A DNA stretch of 64,000 nt from Molossus alvarezi. Its lineage: Eukaryota; Chordata; Mammalia; Chiroptera; Molossidae. Both the position numbers and the translations under genes were made by a program. The notes beneath the pieces are model-generated. The model made no database searches. It was not told the DNA's origin and saw only the letters and a program-made list of their open reading frames with translations. Numbering within the stretch: position 1 is the first letter of the stretch; every line of letters begins with the position of its first letter. This document shows positions 1 through 11,302 of the stretch, in pieces. The stretch lies in contig CM073885.1 of NCBI GenBank assembly GCA_037176705.1, positions 162,430,290 through 162,494,289 on the forward strand, given 5' to 3'.

Positions 1-509
1 GTAAGAGTTTCTTTTTTTTTATAGCCATGTAGTATTCTATTGTGTAAATGTACCACATCTTTTTTATCCACTCATCTACTGATGGACACTTGGGCTGTTT
101 AAAGATCTTGTCTATTGTAAATACTGCTGCTATGAACATAGGGGTGCATATATTCTTTCTCATTTGTGTTTTGGACTCAAAGTATATTCCCAGCAATGAT
201 GTCACTGGGTCAAAAGGCAGTTCCATTTTTAATTTTTTGAGGAAACTCCATACTATTTTCCACCATGGCTATATCATTTAGCATTCCTACCACAGTTCAC
301 TAGGGTTTCCTTTTCTTCACATCCTTGCTCTTTGTTGCTTGTTGATTTATTGATGATAGCCATTCTGGAAGGTGTGAGGTGATACCTCATTTTTGTTTTA
401 ATTTGCATCTCTCTGATGATTATTCATGTTGTGATTTTTTTCATGTCTATTGGTCAGCTGTATGTTCTTTTTGGAAAAAGTGTTTATTTAGGTCCTTTGT
501 CCAATTTTT

Positions 510-758
510 TTTTTTTTTTAATCCTCGTCCGAGGACATTTTTCCATTTTTTGTACAGACAGAGTGGGAGGGAGAGAGAGGAAGAGAGAGAGAGGGAAACA
601 TCGATGTGAAAGGGACACATTGAGTGGCTGCCACCGGCACAACCAACCAGGGACGGGGGCAAACTGCAACCGAGGTACATGCCCTTAGCGGGAACCGAAC
701 CCGGGCCTCTCCGGACCGCAGGCGGACGCTCTAACTGCTGAGCCAAACCGGCCAGGGC
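510..758 (-). mobile_element. VES SINE, full length (subfamily 1)
   Basis: tRNA-derived SINE on the minus strand. The head GCCCTGGCCGGTTTGGCTCA ends at 758, followed by a GGTTCGGTTCC-type B box, a body with a CTCTCTC-rich tract and the tail. It is flanked by the repeat CCTTTGTCCA(A)TTTTT at 494-509 and 759-774, the TSD of insertion into L1-D. It keeps many CpG pairs and looks like one of the younger copies here. Confidence 0.9.
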
Positions 759-1401
759 CCTTTGTCCATTTTTTAATTGGATTGTTTTCTTGGTGTTGAG
801 TTGCATGAGTTCTTTATATATTTTGGAAATTAATCTCAGATGTATCATTAGCAAATATGTTTTCCCATATAGTGGGTTCCCTTTTCCTTTTGTTGATTGT
901 CCTTTTCTGTGTAGAAGCTTTTAAGTTTGATGAGTCCCATTTGTTTTTTTGTTTTTTTTGGTTTGCCTTGCCCTAGGGGATATATAGGGAAAATATTTGC
1001 CATAAGAGATCTCTGAGATTTAACTTGCTATGTTTTCTTCTAGAATTTTTATGGTTTTGCAACTTATAATTAAGTCTTGTATTCATTTTGGGCTTATTCT
1101 TGTATATGTTGTAAGTTTATGGTCTAGTTGCATTTTTTTGCCTGTACCTGTGCAATTTTTCCAACGCTATTTATTGAAGAGACTGTATTTACTCCATTGT
1201 ATGTTCTTGCACCTTTGTTAAATATTAATTGACCATAGTGACGTGATTTCTGAGTTCTCTGTTTTGTTTCACTGATCTATATGCCTGTTTTTATAACAGT
1301 ACCAAGCTTTTTTTACAGTGGCCTTATAGTATAGTTTGATATCAGGTATTGTGATACCTCCAACTTTGTTCTTCTCTCTCAAGATTGCAGCAGCTAGTCA
1401 G

Positions 1402-1449
1402 GGTTTTTTTGTTTTGTTTTGTTTGTTTGTTTGTTTGTTTCTTTCTTTC
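1402..1449. repeat. (GTTT)n microsatellite
   Basis: Simple repeat of GTTT/GTTTT units grading into CTTT within the L1-D ORF2 remnant. It probably grew from an A-rich stretch of the L1 coding strand. Confidence 0.85.
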
Positions 1450-2032
1450 ATATACATTTTTGGAATATTTTTTCTAGATCTGTGAAATATGCTATTAGTA
1501 TTTTAATAGGAATTGTGTTGAATCTATAGATTGCTTGGGTAATGTGAACATTTTAATAATGCTAATTCTTCTAATCCACGGTATATACGTCCACTTATTT
1601 GTATCTTCCTCAATTTCTTTCTTCAAAGTCTATAATTTTCCAAGTACAGGTCTTTTACTTCCTTGGTTACAATTATTCCTAGGTACCTTATCTTTTTGTT
1701 CTTGCAATAGTAAATGGGATTGTTTTCTTAATTTCTTATTCTGATCGTTCAATATGGGTATATAAAAGTGCTGCCAATTTCTGAATGTTAATTTTGTATA
1801 CTGCTATTATGCAAAATTCATTTATTATATCTATTAGTATTTTAGTGGAGTCTTTAGGGTTTTCCATGTACAATATCATGTCATCTGCAAATAATGACAG
1901 TTTTACTTCCTCCTTTTAAATTTGAATGGCTTTTATTTCTTCTTGTCTGATCACTGTGGCTAGGACTTCCTGTACTATATTGAATAAGAGTGGTGAAAGC
2001 AGACATTTCTGTCTTGTTCAAAATCTTAAGGG

Positions 2033-2082
2033 GCCCTGGCTGGTTTGGCTCAGCGGTTGGAGTGTCGGCCTGTGGTACAGAG
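2033..2082 (+). mobile_element. 50-bp VES SINE stub with perfect TSD
   Basis: Only the first 50 bp of a VES head (GCCCTGGCTGGTTTGGCTCA onward, ending near GTGGTACAGAG). It contains the A box but no B box, body or A-rich tail. It is flanked by perfect 13-bp repeats AAAATCTTAAGGG at 2020-2032 and 2083-2095. The TSD shows a real insertion event rather than decay of a full copy. Confidence 0.85.
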
Positions 2083-3601
2083 AAAATCTTAAGGGAAAAA
2101 TTTTTAGTTTTTACCCATTGAGTATGATGTTAGCTGTAGGTTTATCATATATGGCCTTCATTATGTTCAGGTATGATCCCTTTATTGCTTAGAGTTTTTA
2201 TCATAAATATGTGTTGGATTTATCAAATGCTTTTTCTGTATGTATTGATATGATCATGTGATTTATAGTCTTTATTTTGTTAATGTGATGTATCCTGTTT
2301 ATTGATTTGTGAATATTGTGATGTCAGTTTTTACTTCTACTTTTTTATTTCTGATTTTATTTGTTTAGAGTCTTTCTATTTTTTTATTCTGATGAGTTTA
2401 TTTATAAGTTTGTCAATCTTGTTTATATTTTTAAAGAACCAGCTTGTAGCTTCATTGATAGTTTATGTATTTTTTTTTTAGTCTCTATGTCAATTTTTTC
2501 CACTCTGATATTTATTATTTCCTTCCTTCTACTTACTCTGGGTTTTCCTTTATTCTCTCCCTCTAATTCTTTTGAGTGCTAGGATTAGAATAGTTTATTA
2601 GAAATTTTCTTGTGTGTTGAGGTAGGCCTGGATTGCTATGAACTTCCTTCTCAAGACTGCTTTTGCTGTGTCCCATAGATTTTGGGGTGTGTGTTCATTT
2701 TCACTTGTTTTCAGGTAATTTTTATTTCTTCCTTGATCTAATTGGTAACATATTCATTGTTTAATAACACATGTTTGAATGTTTTTCAATTTTTTATTGT
2801 AGTTGATTTCTGGATTTACACCATTGTGGTCAGATAAGATGCTTGATATGATTTCAATCTTATTGAATTTGTTAAGACTAATTTTGTGTCTTAACACGGG
2901 GTCTATCTTTGAGAATATTCTATGTGCACTTCAGAAGAACTATATTCTGTTGCTTTGGGATGAAATGTTTTGTAAATATTAATTAAGTCCATCCAACCCA
3001 ATGTGCAATTTAAGGTCACTGTTGCTTTGTTGATGTTTTCTCTGGATGATCCAGCCATTGCTGACAGTGGGGTATTAAAATCCCTTACTATGACTGTATT
3101 GATGTTGGTCTCTCCCTTAAAGTCCACTAAGCATTTTTTGTATATATATATTTAGGTGTTCCTATGTTGGGTGCATGTATTTATAAGGGTTTATCCTCTT
3201 ATTGGATTGATCCTTTTAGTATTAATGTAGTGACCTTCTTAGTCTCTGGTTATAGCCTTTATTTTGAAGTCTCTTTCGTCAGATATAAATATTGCTACCC
3301 CACCTATTTTGGTTTGTTTCCGTTTGCATGAAATATTTTTTAATCCTTTTGCTTTCAGTCTGTATCTTTTGTTCTAAAGTGTGTCTTTTGTAAACAGCAC
3401 TTATATGGATCTTGTTTTCTTATCCATTCAGCTACCCTATGTCTTTTGATTGAAAACTTTAATCAATTTACTTTTAAGGTTATTATTGATAGTTATTTAT
3501 TGCCATTTTAACTATGTCCCTCTCTGTCAATACTTATTTTTCTTTCTTTACAATGAAGGCCCTTTTAAATTTCTTGCAATACTGGGTTGGTGGTAATAAA
3601 C

Positions 3602-3661
3602 TCCCTTCCTTCCTTCCTTCCTTCCTTCCTTCCTTCCTTCCTTCCTTCCTTCCTTCCTTCC
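3602..3661. repeat. (TTCC)n microsatellite
   Basis: About 15 uninterrupted TTCC units inside the L1-D ORF1 remnant. The purity suggests recent expansion and likely length polymorphism. Confidence 0.97.
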
Positions 3662-4106
3662 TTTATATGGAAACTCTTTATTTAACCTTCACTTTTAATT
3701 GATAGCCTTGCTGTATGGTAGTCTTGTTTGCAGCTCTTTTATTTTCATCACTTTGACTATTTCATGCCAATCCCTTCTGACCTGAAGTGTTTCTTTTGCA
3801 AAATCAGCTGACGGACTTATGGGAACTGTTTTATAGATAAATAATTGTTTTCTTCTTGCTGCTTCTAATATTCTCTCTTTGTTTTTAGTCTTTGGCATTT
3901 TAATTATGATGTGTCTTGGTATGGGTCTCTTTGCGTTCATTTTGACTGGGACTCTGTGTGTTTCCTAAACTAGTGTGACTTTTTCCTTTACTAGGTTAGG
4001 GAAGTTTTCAGCTATTTTTTCTTCAAACAGGTTTCCCAATTCCTTCTTCACTTTCTTCTTTTTCTGATATTTCTGTGATGTGAATGTGGTACAAGAGTTC
4101 ACTTTC

Positions 4107-4298
4107 CATTGGTTCTCAACCTTCCTAATGCCACAAACCTTTAATACAGTTCCTCATGTGGTGGTGATCCCCAACCATAAAATTATTTTTGTTGCTACTT
4201 CATAACTTTAATTTTGCTACTGTTATATTTTAGGCAACCCATGTGAAAGGGTCATTTGACCCACAAAGGGGTTGCAACCCACAGGTTGAGAATCACTG
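4107..4298. mobile_element. Nonautonomous hAT DNA transposon (SPIN/URR1-like)
   Basis: A 192-bp element with inverted ends: TTGGTTCTCAACCT near the left end and AGGTTGAGAATCACTG at the right. Internal stretches CGACCC-like/ATAAAATTATTTTTG and GTTGCTACTTCATAACTT match the short nonautonomous hAT elements I know from rodents (URR1) and from the SPIN group shared by bats and other vertebrates. No transposase. A clean 8-bp TSD is not visible (TCACTTTC against TCTTAGAC). It sits inside the L1-D ORF1 and therefore postdates it. Confidence 0.8.
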
Positions 4299-4316
4299 TC
4301 TTAGACTCTCCTCATT

Positions 4317-4539
4317 ATTTATTTATTTACTTATTTATTTATTTATTTATTTTTAGAGAGAGAGGAAAGAAGAGAGAGAGAGAAAAACATCAATGTGAGA
4401 GAGAAACATTGATTGGCTGTATTGTGCATGCCCCCTACTGGGGATCGAGCCTGCAACACAGGCATGTGCCCTGACTAGGAATTGAACTAGGACCTCTCAG
4501 TCCACAAAATAATGCTCATAATGAGCCACACCAACCTGG
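4317..4539 (-). mobile_element. VES SINE (subfamily 2)
   Basis: Minus-strand VES copy with an (ATTT)n tail at 4317-4352, CT-rich body, B-box region and the head ending in AGCCAcaccaacCTGG. TSD CTCTCCTCATT at 4306-4316 and 4540-4550 is perfect. The body carries the GGGGGCATG-type segment, which separates this group from the copy at 510. Confidence 0.9.
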
Positions 4540-4569
4540 CTCTCCTCATTTTTAAAATTCTCTTTTCTT

Positions 4570-4781
4570 GCCTGGCTTTTCTGGCTCATTTGTAGAGCAT
4601 CAACCCCTGCACCAAGAAGGCACTGGTTTGCTTCCTGGTCAGGGCACATGTCCGGGTTGTAGACCTGAATTCCAGTGGGGGGCAAGCAGGAGGCAGCCAA
4701 CTGATGTTTTCTCTCATTGATGTTTCTATCTCTCTCTTCCTCTCTAAAATCAATAAAGGGAAAATAATTGAATAAATAAAT
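4570..4781 (+). mobile_element. VES SINE (subfamily 2)
   Basis: Plus-strand VES copy with head GCCTGGCTTTTCTGGCTCA, B-box region, body with GTGGGGGGCAAGC, a CT-rich stretch and an (AATAAA)n-like tail. TSD AAAATTCTCTTTTCTT at 4554-4569 and 4782-4797 is perfect over 16 bp. It inserted in L1-D next to the copy at 4317, in the opposite direction. Confidence 0.92.
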
Positions 4782-7165
4782 AAAATTCTCTTTTCTTTCT
4801 GATGCTGTGCTTGGGTTTTCACTGTTATCTTCTTCTATAAATCACTGATTTGAGCTTTGTTTTTATTTAACCTGCTGTTGATTCCTTCTAGTGTATTCTT
4901 CATTTCAGATATTGTATTGTTCATTTCTGACTGGTTCTTTTTTATGGTTTTCATGTTCTTTTTAATGCTTATTATCTCTTTGTTTAAGTTCTCACTGAGA
5001 TAATTTATTCTTTCTCATTATTTTTCTGGGAAATACTCTTGTTTTTTCATTTGGGGCATATATCTTTGCCTTCCCATTTTTCTCTGTGTACTAGGTAGAT
5101 CACTACTATTCCCAAACTCAGGAGATCTGTTATGATGGTTTTATGATGAAGGTGTCTCACTGGGTTCAGTAGCACAATATTCTAGATCACTTGAATTCCA
5201 TGTTTCAGGAATGTTAGTTTTGGGTTATGTGCTCTTTTCTATTGTAGTTGAGTCTTGAATGTTTTTGGCCGTTTTATGTGTAGAGTTAACCCTTAAGTCT
5301 GGCTGACTAGAAGGATAAACCTTGATCACATGTATGCAGTGCTATACAGGGTCTGCCTGGTGAGGCATAGTTGTTCCCAATAGGGTTTGTGCCTGCCAGA
5401 AATCCCCTGTAAGTGTGCCACTATTGCAACCAATTGAGTCAAGCTCTGATGTGGTCTGAAGCCTGTCACTGGTTTTGTTGGATCTGGGTTCATTTGGGCA
5501 TGGTTCAGGTACAGGACAATGTCAGACATTGTGTGTAACTGGCCTTGGGCTATCTGTCTGGAACTACCACTCTGTTCATTGTTTGTGGCTGTGTCTACTG
5601 GGCCTGGGTATACATGCCAATCTGTATATAAGGGTTGGCTTCCTTTAGCTTACAGGTAAGGGCAGATCTATAAAGGGATCAAGGCTTTATGAGGTCTGCC
5701 TTCACCTGTCAGGTACTCCACCTCCCCATGAGGTTCCCTGGTCTTTCCCCAAAGCCTTCCAAAAAAAGACTGTAGAGTTGGCCCAGGCTGGTAATGACCC
5801 ACAGATGCTTCCACATGGTGTAACTCAGTAGGGTGGGGCAACCATAGTCAGGTGGACAGGGAAAATGGTTCCATTACTTGGGTGCCATGCTGTCAGGCAC
5901 TCAATGAGGGGAAAGTGACCCTACTTCAAAACCCAATTACTCAGTCTCTGCCAGTTTCCAACTCTAGTTCCCCGAGATGGCACACTATAGGACCAGGTTA
6001 GGTAAAGCCAGCTATTTCTTCTGCAGGAGTAAGCTCAGCTAGGCAAAGCCACCAGCCTCAGGGAGACAGATCCAAAGAGTCTTCCATTGGGGATCTTGCC
6101 CACCCAGCTTGCACGAGGGGCCTACACACTTCATCCAGCCCCTGACAAGAGCCTCTGTTGGACTCACACTCTGAATGTTCCAGCTCTGAGCTGTTTTCCC
6201 TTCAGTCTGAGGAACTGAGCTCAGGAAAGTAGGTTATCTGGGACTTGGCAGGGCATTTATAAACAGTTTGCTTTTGGCGGTACTGCCAAATAAACTGTAG
6301 GAGGGGGCAGGCACTTCTTCCTTTTCCCAATGTAGTGCAGGCTGAGCTCACAAGGGGGATAAGAGTGCCCCCTCCGTGACATAGCCACACAACCCAGCAA
6401 CCACCCATATGATCCTGGACAAAGTTTCCCCAGGAGTCAGGCTTTGGAAGCCCCAGCTTGCAGGGTAGTCTAGTCCCTCTGCTTGGCTAAACTCAGCCGG
6501 ATGGGGCTGTCCAAGTTACTCAGAAGGTGGGGGTGGAGGGCACTGGCTATGTGCTAGAGGTGAGAAAGATCGGTCCCCTTTCTAAAACTGTACAGTTTAG
6601 TCACTGTCTGAGTCACCACCAAGAGCCTCCACAGAAAAGAGGGCCCCTAAGATCACTGTTGGGTACAACCAGCAGATTCCTCTGCAAGATTGGTGTATGG
6701 CAGAGTGGTCTCTCCATCAGTCTGTGACTGGGCAGTATACTCCTAGGCTGGTGCTGTAACAATAGAAGTGCTCATCCCAGTGAAGGTGGCAATTGTGTCT
6801 CCCAGGCAGACTGAATCCCCACTGACTGTCACCACCAGATGCTGTGCAGGCTCCCCATCGTGTCTTTGTTGCTCTGAATTGGGAATCCCTGTATGGAGTT
6901 GAGACCCATGCTCCCGTGGGGAGGGAGTTTTGCAGCTGCAGTATTCCTCTGGCTTCTCATCTGCTACACCTGGATGTGGGGGCTAGCCCTTTCTGCATCT
7001 CCACCTCTCTTGTCAGTCTCCTTATGGCTTCTTCTGTAAATCCGTGGTTATAATATCTCAGTTCATTTAGCCTTCAGTTGGTTATTCAGACTGTAAATTC
7101 AATTTGGGTTTGGGAGCTGGTGAGTGTAGCTTCCACTGATTCTACAGCCATCTTGGAATCCTCTT

Positions 7166-10100
7166 TTATCTCTTCTTAAATTTGACTTCAATTTCCTACA
7201 TTCACTTTTGAAACTCAGCTAGTAAGTTCTGAACTTAAGATAGAAATTTGACTATTAAATTTAGACTTAACAATATTTTTATTTTAAAGCAAATGATCAA
7301 ATTTCCTAATTTATTATAGCTAAATCAAAGGAATAAAGGAAGGGAGTATGCAAACACAAGCAAGATATGTTATGAGATGTTAATCTAAATGGTATCTCAG
7401 AGAAGGAGAAAGAATGTCTCATGGATAAGGATTCACATACCTGTAACTATGGCAATAACTTAGATCATGCACAATTCAGGCAAAAGGTAGCATCTAATGA
7501 AATGCTAAAATTGTGATAGTTGTTTCTTCTGACAGACTAACTTACTAACTGTTAACATATCTTGCTTATTCTTTTAAAATGTAATATCTGATGGCTCAGA
7601 GAAAGCTGATGTTAAGTTATAAAGAATATACAGTCCTGCAATCCCAATATGAAACTATAGAGATTCTTCACATTTCTGGAAGTCAGGCCATGCAAAAAAA
7701 GGATACCTGCTGCTTTAGTGACAGAGTGTAAATATTGTAGCAAGAAACAATAGTCAAAATTAAAATAAACTTAGGGGTGTGATTTGATAATACCACAGAA
7801 TCATGGCTTGGTAGAGCTATTTGAAAATATTTGGTCAATTTTATGTTGTTACTTGATCATTATCTGGGAGTGTAGAATAAATGAGGAAGCCAGTGGTGAA
7901 GTATGAGAAGGGAATCTAGGCAATACTAGCATAAAAATGTCCAATTTTCTTCAAAACACTATGAATAAATGCTCAAGTTTTCATGCAGATGATGAGATTT
8001 TTATGAGTCAGTGCTTCTCAGCTCACATAGCATAAATCAACTGTCAGTCAAACACATTATTAATTCTTACTCTACTCTTTAGCCAGAACTGACATTTTAT
8101 TTTTCTCCCAAATCTGAAATTTTATATAACTTCTTGTGCTTGGTCATGCATTCTCTATTTTCCAAAGTTTTCTGAGAAGATGCAAAATAGTTGCTAATGG
8201 GATATAGTAAATCTCAGAAACTGTAGATGGTATGGGTGTGGGTGACATGTTCTGCCAGAGTAAGTGAATTTTTTAGTAACAGGCCCAAAATAAGCAGATT
8301 AAGATTGACAGGGATTTGGGAATACAATATATGCATGTGTATAAAATACATACATCTATAAAGTCAAGCACTTCAATATTTTAATGTAGTGCATGAATCT
8401 GAAAAGGAGAGTATCAGAAAAGATAAGGAATTAAAATGTGTTTGAAGAAGAATAAAAGGCTATATAGCTGGATTCCAGATTTGACGTACTTCCCATATAT
8501 AAATAGAATTTAGGATTCTAAAGCAATAACTTTTTCAAGTATATCAGTTTTAACATAACAAGATAATTCTGAATACATAATTTATGAGTGTATAAGACTC
8601 CAAAATTCTTTTCAGCTCATGTTACAAAACATATGGACACACACACATATCAGGTTTAAGAAGGTTGACTGAGAACACACTAGATTTGTCCTCCTTTGCC
8701 ATTGTAACCCCATACCATGACAGAGACAATATATAAAAAAAGAGATATAGTTAAAATGTGAATTAAAAAAAGAACATGGTATCAGTGAAATCACTATTCT
8801 GAATAATATCTGGAAAGCAGAAACCAAATTGGACTGTCATGATTAAAAATACAAAAAAAAAAAAGAAAAAAAGAAAGAAAGAAACCTTAGAGATGAAACT
8901 GCAACTCAGGACTCAGGAAAAGCAGAATTTGAAAGAGGAAATAATTTTCTTTTAGGTGCAGCTATGGAAGGGATATGGATTGGGGAGTTCTCTGGTATAA
9001 AAAGGAAGATTGAGAAAGAGGAGTGTGGTAGAAATAAATGTTATTAATCAACACAATCTAAATAAAATGGCAGAACTATTCAATCTCATTCTTTGTCTCC
9101 ATCACTCAGCATCTAACCAATGTATTTATTTCTAAATACAACTGAATTATTATAATCTAAAGAAATCAAATTATCCTTCTGGAAAGAGTTGAAAATTTTA
9201 ATTGGTTTGGTGGCACTACAGAGAAATGTCTTCCTTGAATTTTACATTGGAGGGCCTGGTCTGTTTAGTGGCAGAGGGAGAATGGTTTACAAGCTTTAAT
9301 ATTTACTCTCTCTTATCACAGAATAGATTATATAGTCTACATTGACTTCTAGTATATAGAGAGCTCCAAACTAACTAGGCAAGAGACCTGGCAGGAAAAG
9401 AACTTTACAGAGCAGAGGCAAAACATACAAAGCACCTACTATAAGCGATCTAACACATCATTGTCAACTTGGGTACAAACAATAGCACCCCATCATCAAA
9501 TGAAAGTAGTATATGGAAAGTTAGGTTTTAACAGGTCCTGAAAGCATAAGTAAGTTTTATTAGAAAGTGGCTCAGATGCCCACAATCCCTACTGCTGTGG
9601 GATATATTGCATCTTCTCAACCTGTACCTTATGTTCTCATGGAGAGTATTCTATGATCTAGTAAGTGAGGAAGAAATGACATGGGTATGGTTTACAATGT
9701 GTGATTGTATGTGTGATACAGGCACTATCTGAAAGTGAATGACAACTTTTAAGCCTTAATCCGGAGTGACTATAAAGAAGAACATGGAAGGAAAACTCCC
9801 TGTCAGCTAGATTTCAAAGTACGCTTTGAAATTTATTTTGTCCATTTTTATCTAAAAGACGTGACCAAATGCATGAATCTCCCGCAGTTCACAGACAGTG
9901 GCCAATTATGTGGCCAGGTGGTCAGGGATTGGAAGAAATGCAATTGGAAAACTGATAACATGGAGACCTTGGAAAAAAGTCTTGGATAGATTACTCCATG
10001 AAGATACTGAGTGTGACCCATGTGTGTCCCACATGAACATCCCTGGTGAATTTTCAGTGGAGTAGAATTTTGATAATCAGGAGGACAAGATGAACCATTC

Positions 10101-11302
10101 TGCTTGTGTCTGCTTCTTTTCCAAGTCACTATTGTTCATGATTAATTAAAGTGACCATGGCAGCATTGATGGAAGTCATACATAGGTTCCATAATATGAA
10201 CTTCCACTGATCAAGAATGATTTGACTTCAGCCAATGCTGACTGACCAAACTGACAACAGAGACCAATTCTGAGCCCTGAGATGGCACCATTTTCTAGGG
10301 ATATTAACCAGTCACCAACTGACATTGATTATTTGCAGCATTCTCATCGTGTGAGGGAATACTTTGTTCTCACTAGAACATACTCTTACTTGAGATGTAA
10401 ATTTGATTTTTTGTCAAGAATATTTCTCCTAGCCATCATCCATCAACTTATAAATGTCTTCTTTACTATCATAATATTTCCCATGGTATTGACTAAGAAA
10501 AAGAAAGTTATTTTAAAGAAAATTAAATCTGGCAATGAGCTGATGCTTGTGGAATGTACTTGTCTTGCTAGGTTCTTTTTTGCTCTAAAGTGACTGTACT
10601 GATAGAATGTTGTAATGGTCTTCTCTGAAGTGACTGTACTGATAGAATGTTGTAATGGTCTTTTGAAGATCCAGCTACAGTTCTATCATCTTGCAGGGTT
10701 GAAACAAGTTCATAGGTTTGGGAAATCAAAAGTCGGAGATGGAAATGTTTTCTTTATTTTACTAAGAATTCTAACAATTTTAACTTTTTTCCTTTCTATC
10801 CTTATAAGCCTGTGCTCACAGTAAAAGGAATACTACCAAGGTAATACAGTAATGTCTCCATGTAACTGGAACCAATAGGAGGTGGAATGTTGACACTTGC
10901 TACATTGTACTTCATGCCAGTGAAAGCACAGGGAAAGAAGATCATTTTAATAACTAGGGTGATTGACCCCCAGCTGTAGAGAAAAGACTGAGTTTCTGAA
11001 ACACAATAAATATGAGAAAGACTAATATTAAATACAAAAGATTCTCTATGGCACAGCTTGGCACCTCCATGACCTGTGATAAAAGTTAGACTCATAGAGA
11101 ACAAGCAGACATTTCCAGTGGGGAGTGGGTAGACATGGACATGGACAACACTGTGGTGATTGTGTGGGGGTGTGTGGAAGAGCACATAGTGGGCATAAAT
11201 GGAGATGGAAGAAAATAAAGTAAAATTTTTTTAAAGTACATGGAAAAATATAACAACAAGAAGGACTGCAATTGTGCAGATCCTTTATAAATTAAGGTTG
11301 GG
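7166..11302. other. Mostly unassigned intergenic sequence
   Basis: A+T-rich sequence without a gene I can support. An A-rich run with AAAG units lies at 8851-8884. A tandem duplication lies at 10581-10660. About 10850-11240 ends in a segment (11128-11225) resembling the end of a LINE 3' UTR: GACATGGACAACACTGTGG, a G-rich run, then ATAAATGGAGATGGAAG. The stretch 9530-10140 has long open frames on the minus strand (93 codons at 10129-9848) that might be an old repeat remnant, but I cannot name it. Confidence 0.5.
10581..10660. repeat. Two-copy tandem duplication, 40-bp unit
   Basis: The unit around AAAGTGACTGTACTGATAGA...TGTAATGGTC occurs at 10581-10620 and again at 10621-10660 with only a few differences near its start. 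The near identity implies a fairly recent local duplication in otherwise unassigned sequence. Confidence 0.95.

Larger units (their letters stand above)
1..3506 (-). pseudogene. L1-D ORF2 remnant (endonuclease-RT)
   Basis: The ORF2 start ATG lies at 3504-3506 (reverse complement of cat). The APE-type endonuclease is visible at 3127-2903, including a mutated GDFNTPLS-like motif (RDFNTPLS). The C-terminal region appears at 1-500 in several frames. Between about 2350 and 2320 the sequence passes straight from the post-endonuclease linker to the region around the NICKSIN motif. The segment holding the N-terminal part of RT, roughly 550-600 bp in L1-A, is therefore deleted. SINEs at 510-758 and 2033-2082 interrupt it. 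Many stops and frameshifts; not functional. Confidence 0.85.
3548..5170 (-). pseudogene. L1-D ORF1 remnant
   Basis: The C-terminal part of the L1 ORF1 RNA-binding protein reads open for 81 codons at 3940-3695. It contains the RPIPRHIIIKMPK and KERILEAARRKQ stretches typical of the ORF1 C-terminal domain. A TTCC microsatellite sits in the last part of the frame at 3602-3661. The coiled-coil part lies upstream on the minus strand (about 4798-5100) and is split by a hAT element and two SINEs. The N-terminal limit is estimated from the L1-A ORF1 length (about 906 bp) plus the insertions, so the high coordinate is approximate. Confidence 0.75.
1..7165 (-). mobile_element. L1-D: LINE-1 with 5' end, interrupted; 3' end outside window
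   Basis: Non-LTR retrotransposon read on the minus strand. The 5' end near 7165 carries the L1-style start, reverse complement of CAGCCATCTTGGAATCC. It is followed by about 2 kb of 5' UTR (about 5170-7165), ORF1 (about 3548-5170) and ORF2 (3506 down past base 1). Base 1 falls within the ORF2 C-terminus, so the 3' UTR and any distal TSD are outside the window. Five later insertions interrupt it: SINEs at 510, 2033, 4317 and 4570 and a hAT element at 4107. A stretch of the ORF2 reverse transcriptase (RT) is missing near 2320-2350. Both ORFs are broken by many stops, so it is dead. Orientation and family are clear from protein homology; the subfamily is not. Confidence 0.9.

Noticed and set aside
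447..854. 135-codon minus-strand frame
   Set aside because: It runs through a VES SINE and the adjacent L1-D on both sides; the peptide is a SINE/L1 read-through (CT-rich tract giving SLSLSSSLSL).
3514..3702. Frame with repeated LPSF units
   Set aside because: The repeat is the TTCC microsatellite translated; the rest is antisense L1-D ORF1.
10282..10593. 103-codon plus-strand frame
   Set aside because: No domain, ends in a lysine-rich chance stretch and overlaps the start of a tandem duplication; codon use looks random.
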